From: Terfezia claveryi
Lineage: Eukaryota > Ascomycota > Pezizomycetes > Pezizales > Pezizaceae
NCBI GenBank assembly: GCA_015179025.1
Contig: WHUX01000183.1
Location: 1-64,000 of the forward strand
Direction: 5' to 3'
Length of the DNA stretch: 64,000 nt
Below the pieces are notes generated by a model. The model worked only from the letters and a program-made list of their open reading frames with translations. It had not been told where the DNA came from and did no database searches. The position numbers and the translations under genes were made by a program. Shown here piece by piece: positions 53,203 to 63,479 of this stretch. How positions within the stretch are numbered: position 1 is the first letter of the stretch; each line of letters starts with the position of its first letter.

Positions 53203-54146
53203 TCAATCCGTAGCCTTCTGCATCTCCTTCAGCGCCGGCAACCACCCCCACCCGTGCCACCCCTTTTGCCGAGGCTTGAACTTGACGAAATCGTTTTCAT
53301 TCATCTCCTTGAGCCACTTCAACCTTTCCCACATTGGCCTCATATCATTTCTCATTTGTTCTGTGACCTGCTCGTAAGCTCCCAAGCCAACCAACCAGCG
53401 AATCACATAGGCCAATGTTTGTACCCTCTCCTCTGACGGTGAGATTTTGCTGTTGTTACCTCTGGCCTCATACCAGTGAAAAGATTGGCAAATTCCCCCC
53501 AAAGGATAGTGCTCGAGATAGTATAATAGTTCGATAGCATCAGCAATGCTCGTGTGGGGGCAGCTGTGAGCAGTGAGAACCAGGTATTTGTGGCTTTCGT
53601 GCGATAGAAGGTCTAGAACAGCGATATGACGTGGTGTGGTGGAGTTTTTTGCAGTACTGGGATAATTGTTGCTACTAATGAGGCCTAGGGGGATTGTGCG
53701 CGTAGCGAAGGGTTGGTCGGGCGTATTGTATGGCGGCGTGTAGTGTGGGAGCTTGAGGTGGAGAAAGGATCGTAAGAGGCCTAGATTCTTACGTGCGAAA
53801 CCGAGAAATGATGCCATTTTGATATCATGAACCTCTGGCCCTCCAAGATCATTGAATCCACATAGATATAACATCTATTGGCCCAGTTAGTAAATTGTTA
53901 CCCACACCTCACGTCGCTAGATTTCATTACCATAGCTACGACCTGCTTCGCCCGCATTATTTGTTTGACTTCTGGAGGCCCCGCAGACCAACAGCACCAC
54001 TTCATTCTCTGACTGTGAATCCTCAGGGTGATTTCGAATGTGAGGTCGTCTGTTTCAGGATCCGGAATGATATACCCTGACTGTGCAGATATCACAGAAG
54101 ACAGATAAATGGGAGGGTGGGTAAAGTCACAGGCGTACCCTCTCAT
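53203..54146 (-). CDS. Unrecognised two-exon gene
   Basis: Proposed exons on the minus strand are 54146-53931 (72 codons) and 53874-53203 (223 codons plus stop), joined in phase across a 56-nt intron with a GTAATG donor, a perfect TACTAAC branch site and an ATAG acceptor. The product would be about 295 residues. Visible features are YIIPDPETDDLTFEITLRIH in exon 1, a Pro/Thr-rich middle (LPHYTPPYNTPDQPF), a Cys/His-containing VLTAHSCPHTSIADAIELLY, and a basic, Trp-rich C-terminus ending PRQKGWHGWGWLPALKEMQK and ATD. No transmembrane or signal sequence. No family recognised. Alternatively translation could start at 53874 alone, because that exon also begins with ATG. The branch site makes the spliced model more likely. 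Confidence 0.55.
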
Positions 54147-54829
54147 GGCTGTGTATGCTGCTGGAGATATATATATGTAGTGTTGATGGGATGAGATAAA
54201 TGTAGAATCCGTAGAGTCGACAGGTTTGTGTTTAAGCAGTCTTGTTGTGTAGACGAAAATATCAGCACTTAAAAATAGTCTCGTGCCTGGTTCAACTCAT
54301 TCCCATATATAGTTAGCCTCACACTAGTTGTCTGTACATTCAATAAGGCGGTGTGGGCCAGCGAATCACCCAGGTGCACCCTAGTCAACCAGACTACCTC
54401 GTAGGAGCTAGTCTGGCTTGCGTAGGAGCATCCGATAGAATTACAGAAGGGCCCATCCAACAAGCCCCTAGTCTGGTTCAAGCCTAGTCTCTCGTGCCGA
54501 GTGGGTTACTTGGGCATTGAACAACGGAAAACATGACGAGGTAGCGACAAGCGGGCAAAAAATGAATATCAACTTGGATCACCTCAACATCAACATCTCG
54601 GCTAACCCTCCTTTGAACTGTAGGTGATTCCTGCCTCCCAGCGTGTATCCCGCATTGGCCCAGACTCATACGATATCACTCAAACCTCGGGGTGAGCCAC
54701 TAGTGACTAGAGCTGGCTGGGCTGGCCCAGAACAACACCACTGTTTTTCTTTTGTAGTAGTAGTCTAGGTATACGGTGATGTCCAAAGGTCATGACGGAG
54801 CCCGAAGCTTCCCCTTAAAAAGAACTGGA
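54147..54829. other. Intergenic with short TAGTCTGG-type repeats
   Basis: Repeated TAGTCTGG(T/C)T segments near 54410 and 54468, TAGTCTCGTGCC near 54278 and TAGTCTCTCGTGCC near 54483, and an inverted AACCAGACTA near 54388 suggest a small decayed repeat of about 220 bp (54270-54495). Confidence 0.45.
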
Positions 54830-55250
54830 CTATTCTTTAGGAGCAAGATGTGGAAGCTACGTACATCTGTATCCGGCTAACGTTATCAAACTGTGAAAGA
54901 CCCAATCAGTGGCAATCACCAACCGTATCCGAACCCGAGTTTGAATCTGCAACTGGACTCTTCCTTCCTCTCTCAAAATCATATACTTCTACAGGTAGCC
55001 AGCGTCCTTAAATCTTCATCCCCAACTGACCACCCTGTTCATAAAAAGAGACCGGACTATCAAGGAAAATAACTACCGAGCTGGTAGTCTTGCTAATTCT
55101 CCTGTGCCCTCCCAGGAGCCAACGTGCCCCCATGACCCTCCGTATTCCTGTCTTCTTCACATCCTGTATGGTGTCTGCCATGGGCCTTTAGCAGGGTATT
55201 CCGTGCACAACAAATTCCTTAGTGTCAATCTATTCATCCTCAACCAACTC
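54830..55250 (-). pseudogene. LINE-type ORF1 core, second family, copy 1
   Basis: Minus strand: DTKEFVVHGIPC, stop, MADTIQDVKKTGIRRVMGAR then WLLGGHRRISKTTSSVVIFL, and GRWLPVEVYDFE. This is the RRM-like ORF1 layout (strand, helix with K-T-x-S-S-V-V, then a final strand) seen in fungal LINE ORF1 proteins, but distinct from the main family here. Two stops break it. It is about 60% similar by eye to 56420-56630. Confidence 0.6.
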
Positions 55251-56389
55251 AACGTTGGTAAAAACAATAATAAAAAAAGAACGGGCTCCACATCCACGTT
55301 CACCCAACCTCACAATGTAACAGCAAACTTGAGCCCCAATTTATGTGAAGGCTCGTCACTTCCCTGATGGAATGAGCCAAAGAAACAACAACATTACCCT
55401 GGGTATGGAAATTTAGATTCGACCTCTAAAACTCCTCTGTGAAATAATCCAAATACCAGTTGAGGCAAAGGATAACTTCCCTATCCGCTCATAGTTCATA
55501 ACTTCTGAACTTGCCAGATCTTCTTTCTTTTGGCGCTTAGTTTGCTATTAAATCAAAATCCAGTGCACGGAGTGCGTTATCGACCCTTGGAGCTAGCAGC
55601 CTTACCATTTTCTAATGATATGCGCACTTGTCCGAGACAAATCCACAATAATTTTATTGTTCAGTTTGGACAACGACTCTGATTGGTCAGCTTCATCTAC
55701 AGTAGATGAGTTTAACACATAGGGAAGACTGTTGTGCCAACTATTTCATATCAGTACTAGGTCTCACAAACTTTTTAGGGTATAACAAACATGTACATAC
55801 AAACATGTAACCATCCATTCCATCTGTTGTATATCTCTTGAAGGAGGGGTTATCACCTCCGTTGATTCATTTACTGTTTCATACTTTTTAGTTGCTCTTG
55901 CGATTGTCTGCACCTGGCGAGCAATATCCGCCGGTGCCATATTCTGTGTCTTGGACATTTCTGTTCCTTATTTTTTTTGAGCTCCTTCGCTGTGTTTGTC
56001 ATAGGTTCTGATACAATTCCGAAATTGGGTTGTTATCCGAGAATAACAGGATCACACTTGCTTTAATTCAAGAAAGGCTCAGATGAGTATATGTAACGTT
56101 GTGGTTGTATTCTTTCCTGCCTGCCACAACAATTTGTTATATCGCAAGTTTATGTCAAATAAACACCTCTTTTTACCCTCCAACCTTTTTTTTAAGAAGT
56201 CTATACCCGCAATCCAGGTAAGGCGACGTTCAACCTAAGCTTTCGGTACCGGAAGCAATACACCTGTGAACCGCCAACGTAAGGAACCTGTGCATAACCC
56301 AACTTACCTGCATAACCCAACTTACCAACACCAACCCAAATCCGATTTCGAGGCCACCTCCGCCCTCACCTGGCCTCTGTCAAATTCAT
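55251..56389. other. No intact gene
   Basis: A minus frame 55764-55958 starts MSKTQNMAPADIARQVQTIA, possibly an ORF1 N-terminus of the second family, but it is not confirmed. The rest is unrecognised. Confidence 0.4.
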
Positions 56390-57480
56390 ATGCTTCAACC
56401 TGGAGCCATATTCCTCTCAACATCATCCTTGTATGACCTCCTGCATATGAAAAGAGACCGGCATCGTAAGAAAAAGAACTACCGAGCTTGTAGTTTTATT
56501 CATTCTCCTGCTTCGCCCCAGGAGCCCTCTTGCTCCCATGATACCTCTAATCCCCGTTCGTTTCTCATCCCGCATTGTGTCCACCATGGATCTATGGTAG
56601 GGGACTCCATGCAGCACGAAGGCTTTCAAGTCGACGTACCGCTTATTGGCATCTATTTTGTTTGGTGATCTGAGGTCTAGTCACCTGTTGAGGTACTTGA
56701 CGTATGTAGACTCTTTTGGTTACGGAAGCTGTAACCGGACCCGCATCCCCACCTTGGGCTTTATACTTTGTTCTGGTTTTTAGTCCACCATCACGATATC
56801 TTCTTCCGTTTGTGTTTTTGCCGGGTATGTGTCTTCCGGACGTGGCCTTGTCTTCCGGACGTGGCCTTGGCTTCATCCCTTGCTTCTTCTCCATCGCCGC
56901 CTCCAAATCCTCCATCTTTTCCGCCTGTTGACCTATGTCTGGCTCAACCTCACCACCTTGACTATCTCTTCTAACACCTCTTCCTGGCTGTATTGCTCAC
57001 CTTTCCACTCTGGAGACTCCTCTCCTCAGCTACTCTGTACCTCTTCTTCCAAAACCCCTTCCAGCCTGGTATTTTCTCGGAGCATTTTCACCCCAACAAC
57101 TAGAAGCTCCTCTTCTGAGAAATCAATTTATCCCTTCTCCCCTGTAGGTACCCTGTATAGTGCGTCCATATTCAATCCTTTCTTCACGTCTGCTCTCCTC
57201 GGACTCCCACTCAAATCGATCTGTATCCATTCTTTCATCCTCTGATAGGCCCTCCTTTATAATCCCTAATTTTTGCATCCCTTCCATGAGGGAACTCATT
57301 CGCTCCAATGGCATCGGAGCCTTTTTTTTTACTGTTGGAGTGCCATCTGGTGTCGGTAGTTGTGTTTTTCTGGTATCCTGCGTGCCGGTGGAGTATTATA
57401 TAGGCCCGGTGCGTCTGCCTTTTCCTTTTCCATTGCTCTTACCCGACTGTGGAACCGTTGGTTGATTCACAGCTGAATGG
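56390..57480 (-). pseudogene. LINE-type ORF1, second family, copy 2
   Basis: Minus-strand frames in N-to-C order. MEKEKADAPGLYNTPPARR lies near 57370-57430 after a basic GKGR stretch. MPLERMSSLMEGMQKLGIIK with an acidic region ending EESRREERIEYGRT lies at 57123-57314. MEDLEAAMEKKQGMKPRPRP lies at 56643-56915, with an internal duplication of PRPED/ATSGR coding sequence (CTTCCGGACGTGGCCTTG repeated near 56840-56870). KAFVLHGVPYHRSMVDTMR and GARGLLGRSRRMNKTTSSVV lie at 56423-56629. Frames shift between blocks. Confidence 0.6.
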
Positions 57481-59090
57481 GTTTGCACTGCTTTCTCTGT
57501 CAGGATTTGGAATCTCCGTCGAAAAGAGCCTATGGCCTTCTTGTTGCCAAGTGATTGTTCTGTGGTTGATAGTCACGTACATAGGTATTTTCTCTGGGAA
57601 GAAGTCGTAATACTACACTTCGGGAAATCTGTAATTCCATTCTTGCCTCGTTAAAAAGGAGTTAGATCACTGCTGTTCCAGGGTCTGATCGTGACTATGC
57701 TATTCCGTTCTCGAGGGCTATGAAATCCTGTGAACAAAGTCGGAAACACTCCGGTTGTCGTGTTCGATCTTGCGTCGGTGTCGATTATTGGCGTTACCCG
57801 CCAACCCTTTCCCCTTTAAATAGTATATACCTGCGAGGTCTCAAGGTCATGACGGGATTACCCGCCGACTAATCGTATGGATAAAGTACAATAGCTCAGT
57901 TGTAGCCCAAGAAAATGTAGAGGCTCATGTTTCTGTTAAAATAAACATCCACTACACCCGTGTTATCGCTCGCCATCGCCACTATCCACGGTCGCCACCA
58001 TATTCACCTGAACATTCAGCTGAATCCATCTCGCCACTATTGTACTATCGTAACGTTCGCACATGCGCAAGTATCGCATATAAGGTTGCCACCTAGTTGT
58101 CACCCGCAATCCTTGAATTTTCATGCTTCTGATTGGCCGAATAACACATCCTGCGTATGGTCTTACCCTGAATTTCCATGTATATACACAAACCCCCTGG
58201 GGACCTGTATTCGCATTGAGACTTCACCCGCATCGTTCACTACTACCTAGTGCACTCTGCGCTCAACTGTCCAGTGCACCGCGTATTTACCATCGGCTAT
58301 AGTGGACATATTGCTATGGATCTGTGCTGGAACCGCGCTGCCTCTCTAGTACCACTTCCGCTTTTCAAATCAATATCATCCGCCCTCCAAATACTGAATT
58401 AACCCATTAGCTAAACAAACTTTCTCTTCCTCCTCGACAGCATACTCCTCCTACAGAAAATAATATTATTTCTTCGAAATGCTATACGCATCAACCTAGG
58501 TAATGGATAGATGGTTTCTATAGATAACACTCTCAAGCCCTATGCCATTTACTCCCACTTCAAATTAATTCATCATCTTTGATATTTCCCAATGAACATC
58601 CACCCTTCTACCTGATTTATATCATACATATTTTCAGTAATAATATTCACCAATTGTTATCCAACAGCTCATAGCCACTCAGACAAAAAGCCTCCCTATT
58701 TATGTTGTAATATTCCCCTAGTCTCCTCTGGCACAGCGAAATGCAAAGCTTCTAGAATCATCGTGCCTTTACTTGCATGAGATACATCACATATCTACTC
58801 TTTAAGCCTCAAATATAACCTGAGTAATATCAAGCCACATCTCCCATTGTATAAATTAATATACCTTCATGAACTATACTGTATTGTGATTACCATTAGT
58901 TATAATTCAACGTTTTGAACAGCACCTAATGACAACATTCTTCGAAGTATAATCCTGGAAATGAATCACAAAAAAGAGACCCGTCCAAATATTTAAATAA
59001 ATAAACATATATAAAAGATTCATTCCCTTAAGTAAATAATCATTCCTACCTCCCTCAATTGATCCTTGAGATGACTAATAGTGTCTCCCC
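57481..59090. other. No gene seen; AT-rich from 58400
   Basis: A TAGCTCAGTTGTAG near 57892 resembles a tRNA A box but lacks a B box. The 58.4-59.05 kb part is strongly AT-rich with no coding signal. Confidence 0.4.
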
Positions 59091-59300
59091 TCCCACTTTT
59101 CCAACCAAGCCAAATCAGCCAGAATCAAATTCTTGTCCCTAGCAATGGCCTTCATAATGTGATATGTAACCTCGTTGACTCGGACTCTTATTGTCTTACA
59201 ATTATCATTGAGTTTCGCTGACGCTGCCTGGATTTCATCTTCCGCAAGTTTTTGTGTTAACTAATAATCTCCACTTTGAGGGCCCCAGCGAGCATGCTTA
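59091..59300 (-). pseudogene. Small unrecognised coding remnant
   Basis: The minus strand reads LTQKLAEDEIQAASAKLNDN and continues to AWLEKWEGRHY and a stop (about 62 codons), without a start in frame. KLAEDEI faintly resembles KLAEEIA of small-ORF element copy 2, but the rest does not align. Unassigned. Confidence 0.35.
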
Positions 59301-59394
59301 ATCGCACGAACTTCCGATTCGCCATCCATATAAGTCCAGTGCAGAACATAATTCCGTTATGTGCATGGGCCAACCAGGCTAGACAGATCATATT

Positions 59395-60215
59395 TTTTAA
59401 AGTTCTTTTAAATATTCAGTACTCATATATGGTCCCAGTAAGGGTCAATGATAAGCCACCTAGAATTCCCGGTCAGTCCAGGACAAGATAAGTTAATCTC
59501 TCAGTTCCGGCGGCTAGAACTCAAACAAAAATAAAACAAAAATCGTGCTATGGTCGTGGCTCCCATGCTGTCATTAACCGGCTCATGCCAGATCCCCTGA
59601 AGGGGTCTGACTGGGACCCGACCCGGAAATAGGAAACTCGCAATAGGAAATACAAGGGATCTCGTAAATAATAGCTCAAGTTGAAATAAGACCCCTCGCC
59701 AGTAGAAACAAAGAATATCTCGCCGGTGGAAAAACTGCCCGAAGCGCTCTGGGAAATTAAACAAGTTTAAACAAGAACACCCCTTCTCTATCTGTCATCC
59801 CTTAGAGTACCGGAATCGTATCACCTGACTCTGTAGTGCGGAAGAATTTCCTGCCCATGCCGAGCCCCCGCTTGATGTCGATCTGTTCCGCCATATAGAT
59901 GAGCAGCGACGACGCCAGCTTACCGACCCTTCTTCCTTCCTGAGCAACCAGCGTACCCATAATTTTGGTCGGTCTTGTTATTGTCTTCTTCTATCCAGCG
60001 GTGGATCTTACGGGGTTTGTATATAGTTTGGTCCGCGTGTAGGACTATGGCTCTTGTTGTTGGATTGGGGGGCTTTTTGGTGTGATTGGATATTTCGGAG
60101 GTGGGGTTTGCCTTTCCGCTTACTCCTTTGCCTTTAAAAGTCCTACTCTGGGAATTTTCTAACGTGGGGCGCTCTTCAGTGATTCGTATAGAGAAGATCT
60201 TCTCTGGCATTCTTT
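59395..60215 (-). mobile_element. ORF1-carrying LINE derivative, copy E
   Basis: The 3' end at 59400-59520 carries AAATATTCAGTACTCATATA and GACAAGATAAGTTAATCTCT. CATTAACCGGCTCATGCCAG is near 59573. The ORF1 core near 59950-60060 reads TTRAIVLHADQTIYKPRKIH then RWIEEDNNKTD. A GKGVSGKAN basic linker lies near 60120. Upstream it is joined in frame to gypsy sequence. Confidence 0.7.
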
Positions 60216-60960
60216 GCACGTCAAAATCTATTTCAACTCCTCGATATAGCCCCTTCCACCAGTATCTCAGGGCGAATTTGTCATGGGTTCCTTTCTTACC
60301 ACGGTGACCGCTTTCTTCGTAGAGTTGTCCCATGATTTCCACCTGCTCATCCTTACTCCAGATTACTCTTTTAGGGGGCATATTTTGTCTAGGTCTGCGG
60401 AAAAGAAGATCTTGCTGAACCATAAACCTCAAGGCATGTTGCCTGAACAATTCGAACTGTTTATCCGATACCTGATCCGGTCGTTCCAAGGTTAGCAGAT
60501 AACGCTTGACCTTCCTGAGGCAATCTGGCATTCATTCGTCCTCATTATCGTTGTCTTCATCAGCCTCGTTAACTGCTAGGTCCACATCCATTGCCTCTTC
60601 TAGTTCTTCACTTGATTCATTTAATCCTAACACTGATCTCCTTCTGCGAGATAACCCGTCCGGACCAACATGCCTTAGTCTTTTTAGCACTCCCTGAAAT
60701 TCCAGCTTTCCAGCATCATACTTCTTCTCCGTATAAGTCCACATTCCCGATTCGTAACGAGCTAGAGCTTCTTCCTTTTTCCCGGGGACTTTTTGCTGCA
60801 GTATTGCACCCCATCCCATTAGGGAATAATCTACCGATAAGACTATTGTCCCTTGAGATTCACAATTAATAGGTTGGAGGGTAGGGAGATTCCTTTAAGT
60901 AATCCATTTCTTCCTGTTGTTCATACCCCATTCGAAGTCCACGCCTTTCTTGCTCAAACG
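60216..60960 (-). pseudogene. Ty3/gypsy RNase H to integrase zinc-binding fragment
   Basis: Minus strand, in order. QEEMDYLKES (end of RT) and CESQGTIVLSVDYSLMGWGA then ILQQ (RNase H) lie around 60790-60930. RYESGMWTYTEKKYDAGKLE follows near 60700-60760. A deletion leads to GPDGLSRRRR near 60650 and an acidic stretch. After the stop near 60532, the next frame starts MPDCLRKVKRYLLTLERPDQ and gives the integrase zinc-binding H-H region, LYEESGHRGKKGTHDKFALR then YWWKGLYRGV, near 60240-60330. The element is cut at about 60216 by the ORF1-type sequence. Confidence 0.8.
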
Positions 60961-61269
60961 AAATAGAGGTCAGCTATGGTAGAGGAGTCAGTGGTCCAAA
61001 ATCCTATAATAAACGCGTATTCCTGGAAAAAGCCAGGACGTCCGTCAAATTGCGACCTTCCGAACTTTGGTGCTTTCTGGAGTTCTCCCCCCTATTCCAC
61101 ACACATGAGCCACAATTCTCAATCTTTCCATAAAAACTCACTGTTAGCTCCTGAGATTGTGCCTCCAGCTCTTCAATATCAGCTAATGACTTATCTACCT
61201 CAGTGCAAATAACTCATATACTCTCTTTTGGGTTGGCTCTCCCTTCTCCTGCTGTTTCTGGTGGTCTTT

Positions 61270-62150
61270 TCTTTCTTTTTCTTGAAAACTCAGTATTCAC
61301 ATGTGGTTCCTGTCAGGGGGCCCATGATGAGCCCCCCCGGAAATCCGCTCAGGGACAAGGCAAATTAATCTGCCAGGTCCGACGCTAGATACAAAGAACT
61401 AAAGTGAATCGAGGTCCCATGCTGTCATTAACGGGCTTGCGCCCAATGACCCAAGGAGGCCTGTCTGAACCTCCACCCAAATGAATAACCAAAATATCTC
61501 GCAGGTGGATACAAACCCCCGACCAAACAAAAACTCGAACTTAAAGCGCGGGTAGAATATAAAAGCAACCCTCGCCCAAAAGCAATCCTCAGCTTTTCCA
61601 GTCGTAGGCTGTGCCTCTTACCCATGTGAAGCCCTCGTGTTACCCCATGTGGAGACCTCGTGTGGTGTCTGCTTCCTTCGCCATGTAGATGACGAGTGAT
61701 GATGCTAACTTTCCGACCCTTCTGTTCCCCCGCAGCAGCCACCGGATACCAAGAGTTCGAACCTCTTGTTGTTCTCCTCGATCCATCGGCGCATTTAGGC
61801 CAGGTTTGTACTTTATTGGGGCTGCGTGAAAACCACGGCACGTGCTCGCGGTGATGACGGTGGGTTTGGGTCAATTCGGCAGGGGTTGGTCGGAGTGCTC
61901 AGGGGTGCTCGCGGGTGGTCGGGGGTGGTCGGGGGTGATCAGCGGTGGCCGGGGGTGGTCTGGGATGGTCTGGAGGGCGGGGGCGGTCGGGGGTGGTGTC
62001 GTACTCGCTCGCGCTTTGCCCTTACTATTTCCAGGTCCTGGAGTTGGTCGGTTTTGGAGGGGGGTCGGTATTCATAGACATACTGTTCCGAAAGTCGATA
62101 CAGTGGCGGTCGAGAAGAATCGCAAGATATCGTGAGCATTTAAGTGGGAT
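61270..62150 (-). mobile_element. ORF1-carrying LINE derivative, copy F
   Basis: The 3' end at 61285-61385 carries AACTCAGTATTCACATGTGG and GACAAGGCAAATTAATCTGC. GCTGTCATTAACGGGCTTGC is near 61422. The ORF1 core is in shifted frames near 61640-61850 (GVTRGLHMGKRHSLRLEKLR). A 5' part near 62060-62150 resembles the leader of copies A and B. The linker region 61870-62000 has become a G-rich repeat. Confidence 0.6.
61880..62000 (+). repeat. G-rich GGGGGTGGTC repeat
   Basis: About ten units of GGGTGGTCGG / GGGGGTGGTCT, with at least four GGG-to-GGGGG tracts close together, so the plus strand could form G-quadruplexes. Confidence 0.85.
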
Positions 62151-62350
62151 AAGAGGGCGTTGTTGTTGGGATGGGGGGAAGTCGGAATTCTTCAGGGAAT
62201 TTAACGAGACTATCTAAGGGTGTAGATGTAATCCTTCAAGAGCGAGACGGATATCTCACTGCACTGGACTATGCACAAGATAGGGAGGAAGAGGGTGGCG
62301 GGTCATCTACAGTTGTTTCAGGGTTGTTGTTTTGCTCGTTGTTCTTGAGC

Positions 62351-62455
62351 GTACCGAGTCTTTTAAGATTAGGGAACGGGGCCGTCTCATAGCCTGAGGT
62401 TCCAGACTTATAGACTCTAATTGAAAAAATTAAACAAATTACAAAAAAAAAAAAA
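62351..62455 (+). mobile_element. SINE 3' part, plus orientation
   Basis: GTACCGAGTCTTTTAAGATT, GGGGCCGTCTCATAGCCTGA and GGTTCCAGACTTATAGACTC lead into an A-rich tail (62441-62457). It ends directly against the terminus of the small-ORF element. Confidence 0.75.
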
Positions 62456-63470
62456 AAGAGACTTGTTGTGAAAATGTTTATTTTGCATAATAATTGTAGT
62501 TGGGATTGAATATAAATGAAATCCGGAATGCGCACGTGAGCACGTGGTTGAATGAAATTCAATGTTTTTCTAACAAAGCTAATCCGATACTAATCAACCC
62601 CCGAATAGGAGGAATGAAACTAGATATACCAATTCAGACCTTCTCTCTGCTGATGTACTCAGATTTTTATACTACAACTAATGCCAAACAAAGCGTCACC
62701 TTGTGCGAAACCATAGCCACAATTTCATCCAAAGTCATGCCCCCCAGAGTTTGAAAATCAGTAATCCGGATGATTCCATTCAGCATCCAATCCGCAACAA
62801 TAAGCATGATCAAGGTGTCCAACATTTCCTCCGTAATCCTGTAGCCCAGCAATATCCACATATCAGTCGTTGAATCAAAGCTGAGAAAATCGTGAACATC
62901 AAGGAAATCCAAGAGATCAGTCTTCAAATCATCCGACCATGAGTAGCAGTTTTTAGTCATTGTTATTGCAGTCTATGTTTTTCTCTCTGGCGTTTCCTTT
63001 GTATTAGTAGGGTATGCAAGTATTGTAGAAACTGGAACTATGGCAATAGACATGGCTCTAGAGTCCCTAATGTACCTCCCTTGAGCCGTGGACATGGCAC
63101 CATTCACTTTGCCGCTAATTCCCTATGGCCCCGGCCCTGGAGCCATGCCCAGACCCAGTTCTCACTATTACTGGGTTATTTGCAATCCCATAAGGGATAT
63201 GGCCTATAGTTTATAGTTCCTTTGTACTTGTGTTATTTTGCTATACGTGATCCTATTGAACCCCCAAGCTTCTGTAGGATCTAAAGGTCTCCCCGGCCAA
63301 GTTAATTTAATCCAATACAAAAAAGCTTCCGAATGAAAATATGAAATGAAACAAGCAATAGCCCTCGCCCCTGGCCCCCGTCTCCCGGGATCTCTAGGAA
63401 CATTCCGAGGCCGAGAAGATCATAGGTACTTAATTGTCTGATATGATTCATCTTCACTATGCAGCTAGGC
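62456..63470 (-). mobile_element. Small-ORF element, copy 3
   Basis: In minus orientation: 5' part near 63290-63470 (TTCGGAAGCTTTTTTGTATT, then TTGGATTAAATTAACTTGGC), the AGTACAAAGGAACTATAAAC block near 63205-63225, GCCATGTCTATTGCCATAGT near 63040, the ORF at 62960-62667, GGTATATCTAGTTTCATTCC near 62610, and a 3' end GAAATCCGGAATGCGCACGT (as read on plus near 62518) to ACTTGTTGTGAAAATG at 62461. Conservation with copy 1 extends through non-coding parts. Confidence 0.78.
62667..62960 (-). CDS. Small-ORF element protein, copy 3
   Basis: An open frame of 97 codons from the conserved AATAACAATG start. It reads MTKNCYSWSDDLKTDLLDFL then DVHDFLSFD, WILLGYRITEEMLDTLIMLI, VADWMLNGIIRITDFQTLGG, and a hydrophobic tail ending ALVVV. 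Relative to copy 1 it keeps the D-L-x-x-F-L start, W-x-L-x-x-x-R, E-E, L-I-V-x-x-W and G-I-x-x-I-T positions, but it has diverged strongly elsewhere while staying open. That pattern hints at selection on the protein. No known family was recognised. Confidence 0.6.
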   Translation of the reverse strand: MTKNCYSWSDDLKTDLLDFLDVHDFLSFDSTTDMWILLGYRITEEMLDTLIMLIVADWMLNGIIRITDFQTLGGMTLDEIVAMVSHKVTLCLALVVV

Positions 63471-63479
63471 CTGGGCACG

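Noticed and set aside
57885..57910. tRNA-like A box TAGCTCAGTTGTAG
   Set aside because: No B box or acceptor-stem pairing within the expected distance, so no tRNA can be called.
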